This document shows, one piece after another, positions 19,889 through 31,428 of a stretch of DNA of 64,000 nucleotides. The notes beneath the pieces are model-generated. The model was given only the letters and a program-made list of their open reading frames with translations, searched no databases and had not been told where the DNA came from. Location of the stretch: the NCBI RefSeq assembly GCF_024357955.1, contig NZ_JANEYT010000028.1, positions 1-64,000 on the forward strand. Direction: 5' to 3'. The position numbers were made by a program, and so were the translations under genes. Each line of letters begins with the position of its first letter. Positions within the stretch are counted from its first letter, which is position 1. The DNA comes from Photobacterium pectinilyticum (GTDB lineage: Bacteria > Pseudomonadota > Gammaproteobacteria > Enterobacterales > Vibrionaceae).

Positions 19889-21322
19889 TTAAGCCGTCAC
19901 TGCAACGTTGTCTAGTTCGCGGATATCAACAAAGTGGCCAGCACAAGCGGCTGCCGCAGCCATCGCAGGGCTGACTAGGTGGGTACGTCCGTCGCGACCT
20001 TGGCGGCCTTCAAAGTTACGGTTACTGGTTGATGCGCAGCGCTCGCCCGGACCTAGGCGATCGTTGTTCATCGCCAGACACATTGAACAGCCTGGTAGGC
20101 GCCATTCGAAACCGGCTTCGATGAAAATCTTATCCAGTCCTTCTTTTTCAGCCTGGGCTTTCACTTGCTCCGATCCCGGAACAACCAGTGCCTGCACGTT
20201 TGATGCAACCTTGCGGCCTTTGGCAATCGCTGCTGCTGCACGCATATCTTCGATACGTGAGTTAGTACATGAGCCGATAAAGACTTTATCGATTGCAAAA
20301 TCAGACAGTTTTTTACCTGCTTCCAAACCCATGTAAGCCAGTGCTTTTTCAGCCGACGCCTGCTCTACCGGATCGACAAAGTCAGCCGGGCCTGGGATGG
20401 GTTGGTCGACAGCAATGACCTGGCCCGGGTTGGTGCCCCAAGTAACCTGCGGCTTGATGTCTTTGGCATCTAGGGTCACAACCGCATCGAACTTGGCATC
20501 GTCGTCAGTCTTTAGCGTCTTCCAGTATTCGATAGCCGCGTCAAGATCGCCGCCGGTCGGAGAGAACTTGCGATCCGTGATGTAATCGAAGGTCGTTTGG
20601 TCCGGAGCGATAAGGCCTGCCTTGGCACCTAGCTCGATGGCCATATTACAGACTGTCATACGGCCTTCCATGGTAAGATCGGTAATGGCTTCACCACAGA
20701 ACTCCACTACGTGACCAGTACCGCCAGCAGCGGTGGTTTTGCCGATGATAGCCAGCACGATGTCCTTGGCCGTAATGCCCTCTGCCACCTTGCCTTTGAC
20801 TTCGATCTTCATCGTCTTGGCACGGGCTTGTTTTAAGGTCTGGGTTGCCAGTACGTGCTCGACTTCCGAGGTACCGATCCCGAATGCCAGCGAGCCGAAT
20901 GCGCCGTGGGTGGCGGTGTGCGAGTCACCACACACAATCGTCATGCCCGGCAGGGTGATGCCCAGCTCAGGGCCCATGACATGGACGATACCTTGGTATT
21001 TGTGGTTCAGATCGTAAAGGGTGACACCGAACTCTTGGCAGTTCTTGGCCAGTGTTTCCATCTGGATGCGGGCCATTTCGCCCGAGGCATTGATGTCCTT
21101 GGTTTGGGTCGAGACATTGTGATCCATGGTGGCGAAGGTTTTGCCGACTTGGCGTACCTTGCGGCCTTTTTCACGCAGACCGTCAAAGGCCTGCGGTGAA
21201 GTCACTTCATGTACCAGATGGCGGTCGATGTACAAGATCGGGTTTTCGCCTTGGGCGGCAACCGCAACATGGGCATCATAGATTTTTTCGTATAGCGTCT
21301 GAGGCGCTTTAGTATTAGACAT
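19889..21322 (-). CDS. leuC: 3-isopropylmalate dehydratase large subunit
   Basis: Aconitase-family large subunit that carries the 4Fe-4S cluster of isopropylmalate isomerase. Cluster ligands are the cysteine of [13 protein letters not shown] and the two of PGCSMC. The [21 protein letters not shown]-terminus and [13 protein letters not shown] motif are intact. The product is 477 residues, about ten longer than the enteric protein because of a C-terminal tail (ELDNVAVTA). It lies between leuB and leuD, with 23 bases separating it from leuB. Confidence 0.97.
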   Translation of the reverse strand: MSNTKAPQTLYEKIYDAHVAVAAQGENPILYIDRHLVHEVTSPQAFDGLREKGRKVRQVGKTFATMDHNVSTQTKDINASGEMARIQMETLAKNCQEFGVTLYDLNHKYQGIVHVMGPELGITLPGMTIVCGDSHTATHGAFGSLAFGIGTSEVEHVLATQTLKQARAKTMKIEVKGKVAEGITAKDIVLAIIGKTTAAGGTGHVVEFCGEAITDLTMEGRMTVCNMAIELGAKAGLIAPDQTTFDYITDRKFSPTGGDLDAAIEYWKTLKTDDDAKFDAVVTLDAKDIKPQVTWGTNPGQVIAVDQPIPGPADFVDPVEQASAEKALAYMGLEAGKKLSDFAIDKVFIGSCTNSRIEDMRAAAAIAKGRKVASNVQALVVPGSEQVKAQAEKEGLDKIFIEAGFEWRLPGCSMCLAMNNDRLGPGERCASTSNRNFEGRQGRDGRTHLVSPAMAAAAACAGHFVDIRELDNVAVTA

Positions 21323-21345
21323 TGCTCATTTGCTCCTTGCTGCGA

Positions 21346-23987
<2,642 letters not shown>

Positions 23988-24054
23988 TGCTACTTCCTTT
24001 CTTTGGCTGCCGGTATTGGCATTATCTGCATCCGCTTGCGCTGGCCTGTATAAG

Positions 24055-24086
24055 AAAAAACCCGCGCTGACTGCGCGGGTTTTTTG
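24055..24086 (-). terminator. leu operon attenuator (transcription terminator in the leader)
   Basis: CCCGCG and CGCGGG flank a short loop. Read leftward, the RNA has AAAAAACCCGCGC, a loop, GCGCGGG and then TTTTTT. The hairpin lies between the leader peptide gene and leuA and should stop transcription when charged leucine tRNA is plentiful. Confidence 0.9.
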
Positions 24087-24115
24087 AATTCTTAGTGGTG
24101 TTTCCCACTCATAAG

Positions 24116-24181
24116 CTACCCGCGCGATGTATTCACGATAAGGAGGAGGCTTAGGAGAAGAGATGAGAAACGCATTTTCAT
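24116..24181 (-). CDS. leuL: leu operon leader peptide
   Basis: A 21-residue open frame starting MKMRFSS and ending NTSRG. It contains two triple-leucine runs (LLLSLLL) in its centre, six leucines in seven codons. It lies 128 bases upstream of leuA and directly before the attenuator hairpin. This is the arrangement of a ribosome-stalling attenuator: scarce leucyl-tRNA stalls the ribosome on the leucine run and favours an antiterminator. The gene is too short for normal gene callers. The leucine codons are a mix of CTT, CTC and CTA. Confidence 0.9.
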   Translation of the reverse strand: MKMRFSSLLLSLLLIVNTSRG

Positions 24182-24214
24182 AATTGAAATATATCCACAA
24201 ACTTGGTTAACAAA

Positions 24215-24244
24215 TGAATACCAAATAGACAGGTGGACCGTCAA
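24215..24244 (-). promoter_or_regulatory. Candidate promoter of leuL-leuABCD
   Basis: On the leftward strand TTGACG (24239-24244) is followed after 18 bases by TATTCA (24215-24220). The start would fall about 25-30 bases before the leader peptide ATG. The assignment is by eye. Confidence 0.45.
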
Positions 24245-24447
24245 CCATTAATTGCATGTTTATTTTATTTTTATGGTTATTCAGTTGATATTTAATGGTG
24301 GTCACAACAAATCTGACCAGTTGTATGCAGTGTGGAGGCTCCTGTGTAGTTGGCGGGCGAACGGAGGGTATGGTGGAGATACAGCGTGGGAATGTTATTT
24401 GTTTGTTGAATCCACATCAAGGTGAGGCATTCTCTCTTATAGTAAAA

Positions 24448-24463
24448 TTAATCAATTGATTAA
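24448..24463. promoter_or_regulatory. Palindromic operator box 1 upstream of tetR-efflux operon
   Basis: A perfect 16-base palindrome, TTAATCAATTGATTAA. It has the same arms and spacer length as box 2 (TTAATCA-N2-TGATTAA). It probably binds the TetR-family repressor encoded immediately downstream. Confidence 0.7.
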
Positions 24464-24508
24464 ATTGTGGGGAATTATTGCCCTGTTGGTATACGGGAGA
24501 GGATTTAA

Positions 24509-24528
24509 AATTAATCATGTGATTAATT
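24509..24528. promoter_or_regulatory. Palindromic operator box 2 upstream of tetR-efflux operon
   Basis: AATTAATCA-TG-TGATTAATT: 9-base perfect arms around a two-base centre. It contains the TTAATCA-N2-TGATTAA core of box 1. The two cores are 63 bases apart from start to start, about six helical turns, so both would face the same side of the DNA. Confidence 0.7.
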
Positions 24529-24580
24529 GAGCTATCTAGGAGCAGCATGTTCATCAAACAGCAAAAACAGAGGAGGCTGC

Positions 24581-25228
24581 ATGGTGGGTAAAGCCGGGCG
24601 TCCGGTCGGGGAGTCTGACGCCAGAGATAGGTTGATTGCCGAAGCGAGGAAGCTGTTTGTCAGCTTGCCTTACAACAAGGTGTCGACGCGGATGATAGCT
24701 AACCGTGCAGACGTTAATGTGGCGTTGATCCGCTACTACTTTGCCAACAAGGCTGGGTTGTATGAAGCCATGCTGAGGGAAACGGTGAAGCCTATCCATG
24801 CCCAGTTGAAAGTCGCCCTGGCCAAGGGGGATTTTGCCTCCATTGGTGATTTGATGCGTACTTATTATCGGATCATGGCACCCAACCCAGATATGCCCAA
24901 GTTGATTGCTCGCGCCATGATGATGGAGCCCGCCGATCTCCAGCGTCAAACCATGGAAAAGATTTTCAACGAGGTGGCCCGCCCGGCGATCGACGTGATG
25001 TTTAAGCAATTGCAGACCCAAGGGGAGCTGAGGTCTGATGTTTGTCCCAATAAGGCAAGAATGAGTTTTATCAGCTTGATGGTGTTTCCTTTTCTGATCC
25101 CACCCTCAATGTTGACCCTGCAAAATATAGAAATGGATGAAGCGTATTTGGCTGAACTTGCCGAGCACAATGTCAACTTATTGGTACGTGGATTGATGAT
25201 ACTAAAGGAAGAGAATAAACCATGCTGA
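24581..25228 (+). CDS. TetR-family repressor of the adjacent efflux operon
   Basis: One-component repressor. From the ATG at 24581, which has AGGAGG at ideal spacing, the protein has 215 residues. The N-terminal helix-turn-helix covers about residues 15-62: STRMIANRADVNVALIRYYFANKAGLYEAM, split across the recognition helix. The ligand-binding C-terminal half is variable. The gene overlaps the next by 7 bases (ATGCTGA), so all three genes are one operon and the repressor probably regulates its own transcript through the two upstream palindromes. A further-upstream TTG start is possible but has no ribosome site. Confidence 0.92.
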   Translation: MVGKAGRPVGESDARDRLIAEARKLFVSLPYNKVSTRMIANRADVNVALIRYYFANKAGLYEAMLRETVKPIHAQLKVALAKGDFASIGDLMRTYYRIMAPNPDMPKLIARAMMMEPADLQRQTMEKIFNEVARPAIDVMFKQLQTQGELRSDVCPNKARMSFISLMVFPFLIPPSMLTLQNIEMDEAYLAELAEHNVNLLVRGLMILKEENKPC

Positions 25229-26568
25229 AGAACCGTAAACTACTCCTGTTTCCTGCTGTACTGGCTGGTGTGGTGATCTTGGTGTTGGCGATAAATTTGC
25301 GTCCGTCGCCGGACGTCAAGCCGGCACTCGAGCGTGCTAGGGTGGTCGATGTGATCAACCTTGAGCAGCAACAACTTGCGCCAGTGGCGGCGGGGTTTGG
25401 CCGGGTTGCGCCGAAGGTGGAGTGGCAAGCCATCGCGGAAGTGACGGGTAAGGTGGTATACCGTCACCCAGATCTGAATAAAGGTCGGGTATTGGACGCG
25501 GGTACTATATTGCTCAATATTGACCCCTTGGATTATGAGTTGCGTCTGGCGCAGGCTGAAGCTGATGTCAGTGCCAGTCAGGCACAGCTGGCTAAGCTAT
25601 CGCAGGAAGAGCAAAACCTCAAAACCACCCTCAAGATAGAAAGAAACAGATTAGCAATCAGCAAGAAAGAGCTGGCGCGCAAACAGGAACTGCGCACCAA
25701 GGGGCTAACTTCGCAGTCGACCGTCGATTTGGAGCTGCAAAATACGTTGGCGAGCCAGAAAGTGGTGCAGGAAATCGAGAACCAGCTCATCGTGTTGCCT
25801 AACGAACGCAAGGTCACCCAGGCTCAGCTGGAGGTGAACTTGTCGCAGGTGAGCGAAGCGAAGCGCTCTTTGCAGAAAACCGTGATCACTTTGCCGATCG
25901 ATGCTCGGATTTCCAACGTGGATATCGAACAGGATCAGGTAGTGAATACCCAGCAGGTGATGGTGGTGGCGCACGGTATTGATACCGTGGAAATTGATGC
26001 CCAAATCGCCCTGCATGATATGCAGGTGCTGGCTGCTAGCTTGACTCAGTATACCGCCCATGCCGATGGCAAGCCTCGGGCTGACCAGCTCGATCTCAGT
26101 GCTAGAATCCAGTTGTCCAGTGGCAGCTTTATCCAGCAATGGCCAGCAAAAGTGACCCGTATCAGTGATACGGTGAGTGCCAATCAGGCCACCGTCGGAG
26201 TGATCCTTGAGGTTGATCAGGATTACAGCCAGCTATCACCGGAAACTGCTCCGCCCTTGGTTAATGGGATGTTTGTCGAAGCGCGGGTATCTGGCCAGCC
26301 CAACCCGCACTGGGTGATCCCTGAGCGGGCTTTGCATGGCGATAAAGTCTACTTGATCGATAGTGAGAGTAATTTGAAAATCCAGCCGGTGACAGTACTG
26401 TTCCGCCGTGATGGCCAAGTGGCGATCAGTGGCGAACTGGCGTCCGGTACTCAGTTGGTGGTCAATGATCTGCTGCCTGCTGTTGCGGGAATGGCGTTGA
26501 GAATTGTGACCGTAAATGGCCAGCCAGTTGAAGAGGTTCAAGAGCAAGATCAGGAGCCAGCTTCATGA
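25222..26568 (+). CDS. RND efflux periplasmic adaptor (membrane fusion protein)
   Basis: HlyD/AcrA-type adaptor linking an RND pump to an outer-membrane channel. It starts with an N-terminal hydrophobic anchor (LLLFPAVLAGVVILVLAINL). A lipoyl-like half-motif follows, with GRVAPKVEWQAIAEVTGKV, then a long coiled-coil hairpin at about residues 105-225 rich in Q, E, L and K. Beta-barrel and membrane-proximal domains follow, with NGMFVEARVSGQ and VIPERAL. Length 448 is a little longer than AcrA. No lipobox is seen, so it is anchored by its N-terminal helix. It overlaps both neighbours. Confidence 0.93.
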   Translation: MLKNRKLLLFPAVLAGVVILVLAINLRPSPDVKPALERARVVDVINLEQQQLAPVAAGFGRVAPKVEWQAIAEVTGKVVYRHPDLNKGRVLDAGTILLNIDPLDYELRLAQAEADVSASQAQLAKLSQEEQNLKTTLKIERNRLAISKKELARKQELRTKGLTSQSTVDLELQNTLASQKVVQEIENQLIVLPNERKVTQAQLEVNLSQVSEAKRSLQKTVITLPIDARISNVDIEQDQVVNTQQVMVVAHGIDTVEIDAQIALHDMQVLAASLTQYTAHADGKPRADQLDLSARIQLSSGSFIQQWPAKVTRISDTVSANQATVGVILEVDQDYSQLSPETAPPLVNGMFVEARVSGQPNPHWVIPERALHGDKVYLIDSESNLKIQPVTVLFRRDGQVAISGELASGTQLVVNDLLPAVAGMALRIVTVNGQPVEEVQEQDQEPAS

Positions 26569-29500
26569 TCCGTTATTTCTCCCGTCACCCAACCGCCGCT
26601 AACCTGATGATGCTGGCGTTGATCATCTTGGGGCTGGTGTCCCTGCCTAAGATCAAGCGTGAAACCTTCCCGGATTTTGCCCCCCCTTACATCATTGCCT
26701 CGGTGGTCTACCCTGGAGCCTCGCCTCAGGAAGTGGAAGAGAGCATCTGTATGCGGATGGAAGATGCCGTGGATGGGTTGTCTAATATCATAGAGACCCG
26801 CTGTGAAGCGGTAGAAGGCTCGGCATCGCTGGTCCTTAAGCTGACCAGTAGCGAGGTGGTATCGCGGATGCTGGTGGATGTACAGACCCAGATCAACGCG
26901 ATTAATGATTTTCCGTCTGAAATTGAATCTCCGATAGTCCGTGAGCTGGACTGGAACGAGCCGGTGGTTGATGTGGCGATCAAAGCCGATACCAGCCTGC
27001 CACACCTCAAGGCGTATGCCGAACAACTCAAGCGTACTCTTAAGCTTGACTATGGTGTTTCATTGGTCGACGTCAGTGGTTTCTCCGACCACCAGCTTAG
27101 GGTCGAACTTGATGAAGTTGCGATACGCCAGCTAGGCTTGAGTGTCAGTGATATTGCCAACAAATTGAGCCGGCAAAATATTAAGTTGCCGAGCGGTAAT
27201 ATAGAACTGGCAGATCGTAATTTATTGATCCGCTTCGATGAGCAGAAAATTACCCCGGAGACCATTGCCCGAACAGTTGTCGGGGCAGACACCCTTGGCG
27301 CAGTTTTGCGCTTGGGAGATGTCGCCACCATTACCGATCGCTTTGCCCTTGATGAGCAGAAGGTGTTGTTTGACGGTATGCCGTCGGCAATGCTGCGGAT
27401 CAGCAAGAACAAGGCTGATGATGCGTTGCGGATCAAAGAGCGGGTGGCGGCGTTTGTCGAGGCTGAAAACCAGCGGGCACCGACCGGAGTGACCCTGACG
27501 CTGACCAACGATCTTTCGTCACTGTTATGGGATCGCCTGACCATGATGGTCAGAAATGGCTGGCAGGGGGTCGTGTTGGTCTTTGCCGTAATGTGGCTAT
27601 TCTTCTCGTTCCGCTATTCCTTCTGGATCGCCGCAGGCTTGCCGGTCGCTTTTCTTGGCAGTATGTACTTGATGGCTGCTTTCTCTTTGTCTATCAATAT
27701 TATGTCGTTAGTCGGTCTGCTGATGGCCATCGGGATCATGATGGATGATGCGATAGTGATCTCCGAGTCGATTGCTTCCCACCTGGATCGTGGGCAGAAG
27801 ATCCAGGATGCGGTGTATAACGGCGTGAAGAAAGTGCTGCCGGGAGTGGTGTCATCTTTCCTCACCACTATCTGTATCTTCGGTAGCTTGATCTTCCTCG
27901 AAGGGGAGATGGGCGCTGTATTGCGGGTGGTACCGCAGGTACTGATCTTGGTACTGACGATCAGCTTGATTGAAGCCTTCCTGATTTTACCCAGTCACCT
28001 CAGCCATTCATTGCACCGACAAAAGCAGGAGAAGCTGCCACCAAAATGGAAGCAAAACTTCCTGGCCCGCTTCGAGCACTTTCGCAATGAACGCCTCGTC
28101 AAGATGGTCGCGCTGGTGGTGCAGTGGCGCTACCTGTTTGTCGGCGGGGTGATTGGTTTGTTGTTTGCTTCTTTTGCCTTATTGGCTGGTGGTGGGCTCA
28201 AGTTTGTCGGCTTTCCGGAATTGGATGGCGATATTGCCGAAGCGCGGATCATCTTGCCCCCAGGCTCTACGCTTAGCCAGACGGAAGCCGTTGTGAGCGA
28301 AGTGGTTGCTTCGGCAAAACGCCTTAATGTCCAGTGGAGTGAACGTAACGAAGGTGGCATGCCACTGGTTAAGAATATTACCGAGCAGTTCAACTTCAAT
28401 GCCGATGCTGATGAGAGTGGCCCGCATGTCGCGACTGTTAGGCTCGATTTGCTCAGTGCCGAGATCCGCAATAGCTTGGTCGATGAGTTTATTGATGCGT
28501 GGCGGGAAGAAGTCGGTGAGCTTGCTTCACCGGTAGCCTTGGTCTTCAAGCAACCAGCGATGGGGCCGGGTGGCCGGGCCATTGAAGTGCGGATGCAGCA
28601 TGATGACTTGGCGATGCTCAAAGCGGCTTCTATCGAGACCCAGCAGTTTTTCAATGAATTTGCCGGGGTCTCGGGTGTGCTGGATGATATGCGGATGGGT
28701 AAGCCCGAAGTGTTGATCCGCCTGCGCCCGGGAGCTGAGTCTTTCGGGGTCGATGGTCAAATGATTGCTTCACAGCTTCGGGCTGCGTATTTCGGCCAGA
28801 CCGCCGATGAAATCCAAATCGGGCCTGAAAACATTGAAATTGAGGTGATGTTCAACAAAGAGCGGGCGGCGGATCTGCAGACCCTTGCAAGTTTTCCGGT
28901 CATTTTATCTGATGGTAGTCAGATCCCGCTGGCCTCGGTGGCCATCCTCGAATATCAGCGAAACTATGTCCGTATCCAACGAATTAACGGGTTGCGTACT
29001 CTCAGCGTTTATGGTGATTTGCAAGAGAGTGTGATCAGTTCTGGCGAGGTGTTGAACCAGTTTAGAACCAAGTTGATGCCTAAACTGCAACAGGATTACC
29101 CGGGGCTTCGCTTTGATTTCGAAGGGGCGGCCAAGGACACCGCAGAAACCGGACAGTCGATGGCGACAGGGGTTATGCTGGGGATCTTTGGGGTGTTTGT
29201 GATCCTAAGCTTTCAGTTCCGCAGCTACCTCGAACCCTTTGTGGTACTGCTGGCTATTCCACTGGCTTTGATTGGGGTGTTCTGGGGCCATTTGCTGCTA
29301 GGGCACCCGCTCAGTATGCCGAGCATGATGGGCTTTGTTTCGTTGGCTGGGGTAGTGGTTAATGATTCCATCTTGCTGGTGCAGTATATTCGCCACCACC
29401 TCGATGATGGCGACGATATTGAAAAAGCCGTGGTAGAGGCCAGTCGAGAGCGCTTCAGGGCGGTTTTCCTTACATCGCTAACCACCGCTGCTGGCTTGTT

Positions 29501-29675
29501 GCCGTTGATGTTGGAAACCAGCTTGCAGGCCCAGGTCATCAAGCCGTTGGTGATCTCGATTGTTTTTGGGATCTTTACCTCAACCCTGTTGGTACTGTTC
29601 ATGATCCCTGCGGCATACGTGATCTTGTCTGACTTCAAGTTGGTACACCGCCACGAAAATTTAGCCTCTGCTTAA
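26565..29675 (+). CDS. RND multidrug efflux pump inner-membrane transporter
   Basis: Proton-driven resistance-nodulation-division transporter of 1036 residues with the expected twelve membrane segments in two groups (TM1, then 2-6 near 330-480; TM7, then 8-12 near 855-1020) and two large periplasmic loops. The TM4 acidic residues of the proton relay are visible in LLMAIGIMMDDAIVISES. The corresponding repeat SLAGVVVNDSILLV marks TM10. It overlaps the adaptor gene by 4 bases. No outer-membrane factor gene follows, so a TolC-like channel encoded elsewhere must complete the pump. Substrates cannot be inferred. Confidence 0.95.
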   Translation: MIRYFSRHPTAANLMMLALIILGLVSLPKIKRETFPDFAPPYIIASVVYPGASPQEVEESICMRMEDAVDGLSNIIETRCEAVEGSASLVLKLTSSEVVSRMLVDVQTQINAINDFPSEIESPIVRELDWNEPVVDVAIKADTSLPHLKAYAEQLKRTLKLDYGVSLVDVSGFSDHQLRVELDEVAIRQLGLSVSDIANKLSRQNIKLPSGNIELADRNLLIRFDEQKITPETIARTVVGADTLGAVLRLGDVATITDRFALDEQKVLFDGMPSAMLRISKNKADDALRIKERVAAFVEAENQRAPTGVTLTLTNDLSSLLWDRLTMMVRNGWQGVVLVFAVMWLFFSFRYSFWIAAGLPVAFLGSMYLMAAFSLSINIMSLVGLLMAIGIMMDDAIVISESIASHLDRGQKIQDAVYNGVKKVLPGVVSSFLTTICIFGSLIFLEGEMGAVLRVVPQVLILVLTISLIEAFLILPSHLSHSLHRQKQEKLPPKWKQNFLARFEHFRNERLVKMVALVVQWRYLFVGGVIGLLFASFALLAGGGLKFVGFPELDGDIAEARIILPPGSTLSQTEAVVSEVVASAKRLNVQWSERNEGGMPLVKNITEQFNFNADADESGPHVATVRLDLLSAEIRNSLVDEFIDAWREEVGELASPVALVFKQPAMGPGGRAIEVRMQHDDLAMLKAASIETQQFFNEFAGVSGVLDDMRMGKPEVLIRLRPGAESFGVDGQMIASQLRAAYFGQTADEIQIGPENIEIEVMFNKERAADLQTLASFPVILSDGSQIPLASVAILEYQRNYVRIQRINGLRTLSVYGDLQESVISSGEVLNQFRTKLMPKLQQDYPGLRFDFEGAAKDTAETGQSMATGVMLGIFGVFVILSFQFRSYLEPFVVLLAIPLALIGVFWGHLLLGHPLSMPSMMGFVSLAGVVVNDSILLVQYIRHHLDDGDDIEKAVVEASRERFRAVFLTSLTTAAGLLPLMLETSLQAQVIKPLVISIVFGIFTSTLLVLFMIPAAYVILSDFKLVHRHENLASA

Positions 29676-29683
29676 TTGTCCCC

Positions 29684-29722
29684 TTTGGCAATCCTTCTGC
29701 ACGGTGTGGAAGGATTGTCATT
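29684..29722 (+). terminator. Possible terminator after the efflux operon
   Basis: CAATCCTTC and GAAGGATTG pair around an 11-base loop and are followed by TCATTAT, a weak T-tract. Termination here is plausible rather than certain. Confidence 0.45.
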
Positions 29723-29803
29723 ATCCCTCCTTTAAAGCGTCACTGCGTTGTCATATCCCTTTCCTAATCTGATCCAGAGTTAAATCAGCTTAGGATCTCG
29801 ACA

Positions 29804-30307
29804 ATGACCTTACTGACACCGTTACAGCGAATTGATTACGCATTTTCGGCGCTTTGCCTATGTCACCGTTTCAATATTCAAGTCGCGCGTTTTAGTCGTG
29901 CGATATCCCATACCGGGGATGGTCACCTGTATGTGATTTTTGCGGCGTTGGCATGGGTTGCTGATCCTCTGCAGGGAGCAGATGTGGTGGCAACTGGGTT
30001 ACTTGCCTTCGCCTTCGAAATTCCGGTTTACCTTGTTCTGAAAAATTGCTTTAAGCGCAACCGTCCGGAAGCGCTGCCGAGCTTTATTACGCCGTCGGAT
30101 AAGTACAGCTTACCATCGGGCCATACGGCCGCAGCTTTTGTTATGGCCTCGCTCATCACGGCATTTTATCCGGATACCGCTTGGTTTATCTGGCCGTGGG
30201 CGGCAGCGATAGGCTTTTCCCGTGTGCTGCTGGGGGTGCACTACATTACCGATGTCATTGCAGGGGCACTGCTGGGCGTATTGTGCTTTCAGCTGGTGAG
30301 TTTCTAA
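29804..30307 (+). CDS. PAP2-family membrane phosphatase
   Basis: Integral-membrane phosphatase of the PAP2/acid phosphatase superfamily. All three catalytic motifs are present: KNCFKRNRP (residues 80-88), PSGH (104-107) and SRVLLGVH (139-146, with the catalytic histidine). Several hydrophobic helices are visible in 167 residues. Candidate substrates are phosphatidic acid, phosphatidylglycerophosphate or undecaprenyl pyrophosphate; sequence alone does not decide. It is 14 bases upstream of the glycosyltransferase gene, so the two are probably cotranscribed. Confidence 0.92.
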   Translation: MTLLTPLQRIDYAFSALCLCHRFNIQVARFSRAISHTGDGHLYVIFAALAWVADPLQGADVVATGLLAFAFEIPVYLVLKNCFKRNRPEALPSFITPSDKYSLPSGHTAAAFVMASLITAFYPDTAWFIWPWAAAIGFSRVLLGVHYITDVIAGALLGVLCFQLVSF

Positions 30308-30321
30308 GGAGTAGCCAATAG

Positions 30322-31428
30322 ATGAAGATCCTTTATGGTGTTCAGGGGACGGGCAATGGCCATATTTCGCGGGCTCGCGAAATGGCCAGAGCGTTTTCGA
30401 CATTGGGGGGGGATGTCGACTTCCTGTTTTCAGGTCGCCCCGATAACCGCTACTTTGATATGGAATGCTTCGGTGAGTTCAAAGTCCGACGCGGGCTGAC
30501 CTTTGTCACTGAAAATGGTGAGGTAAGCCGTTGGAAAACTCTCACCAGTAATCATTCAGCGATGTTCTTGCGTGATGTTCGTAACCTCGATTTATCGGCC
30601 TACGATGTGGTACTCAATGATTTTGAGCCAGTCTCTGCCTGGGCGGCGAAAAAGCAGAAAGTCCATAGTATCGGGCTCAGCCATCAGAATGCATTTTTGC
30701 AAGACATTCCGACTCAGGGGCAGACTTGGTTTGATAGCATGGTACTGCGCCGTTTTGCCCCGACAGCTCAGCAGTTGGGCGTCCACTGGTTTCATTTCGA
30801 CCAGATGATCCTGCCGCCGATTGTACCGATTAGCGAAGTATCGCAAGACTGTGATCAATCGGTGTTGGTTTACCTGCCTTTCGAGAACCTGCAGGCGGTG
30901 CTTGATTTGCTTACCCGCTTTACTCAAGTCCGTTTTTACTGCTATCACCCCGAGGCTAGCCATGACAGCGAGTATGGCAATGTCAGTATCCGCAGACTTA
31001 ACCGGGATAGCTTTCACCATCAATTACACCTTTGCCGTGGCGTGATAGCCAACGGTGGTTTCGAGCTCCCTTCAGAGGCGATGAACTTGGGCAAGAGACT
31101 GTTGCTCAAGCCATTGCATGGCCAGTATGAGCAAATCAGTAATGTTATGACCCTAGAAATGATGGGACTGGCCAGTTCGATGAGCTACCTTGATCCCGCT
31201 GCGGTGAGAAACTGGCTGGACAGTGATTCTGTCGGCCGGGTGATAATGCCAGATGTAGCGACGGCTATTGCTCGCTGGGTGTTAGCGGGGAACTGGCATA
31301 ACTGTGATGAATTATGGCAGCAGCTGTGGGAACAGGTGGAGTACCCAGAGGTCGTCGAAGAAGCAATGGTTGAGTGGTATACCAATCATAACGTCAATAG
31401 CTATAAATCGGCGATAACGACGGTTTAG
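30322..31428 (+). CDS. MJ1255/VC2487-family glycosyltransferase
   Basis: Glycosyltransferase-like protein of GT-B fold, resembling the uncharacterised family named for M. jannaschii MJ1255 and V. cholerae VC2487. The N-terminal nucleotide-sugar fold begins KILYGVQGTGNGHISRARE. The C-terminal half holds ANGGFELPSEAMNLGKRLLLKPLHGQYEQ, the usual donor-binding glutamates and glutamine seen in UDP-sugar transferases. Length 368 and no signal peptide suggest action on the cytoplasmic face. The neighbouring PAP2 phosphatase hints at a lipid-linked substrate. The product is unknown. Confidence 0.88.
   Translation: MKILYGVQGTGNGHISRAREMARAFSTLGGDVDFLFSGRPDNRYFDMECFGEFKVRRGLTFVTENGEVSRWKTLTSNHSAMFLRDVRNLDLSAYDVVLNDFEPVSAWAAKKQKVHSIGLSHQNAFLQDIPTQGQTWFDSMVLRRFAPTAQQLGVHWFHFDQMILPPIVPISEVSQDCDQSVLVYLPFENLQAVLDLLTRFTQVRFYCYHPEASHDSEYGNVSIRRLNRDSFHHQLHLCRGVIANGGFELPSEAMNLGKRLLLKPLHGQYEQISNVMTLEMMGLASSMSYLDPAAVRNWLDSDSVGRVIMPDVATAIARWVLAGNWHNCDELWQQLWEQVEYPEVVEEAMVEWYTNHNVNSYKSAITTV

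Larger units (their letters stand above)
24182..24580. other. Divergent regulatory region between leu and the efflux operon
   Basis: About 400 AT-rich bases without a gene. The left side holds the candidate leu promoter. The right side holds two palindromic operators in front of tetR. In between I see no coding frame and no strong repeat. LeuO, encoded 7 kb away, may act here as it does in other enteric and Vibrio genomes, but no specific LeuO site can be called by eye. Confidence 0.5.
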
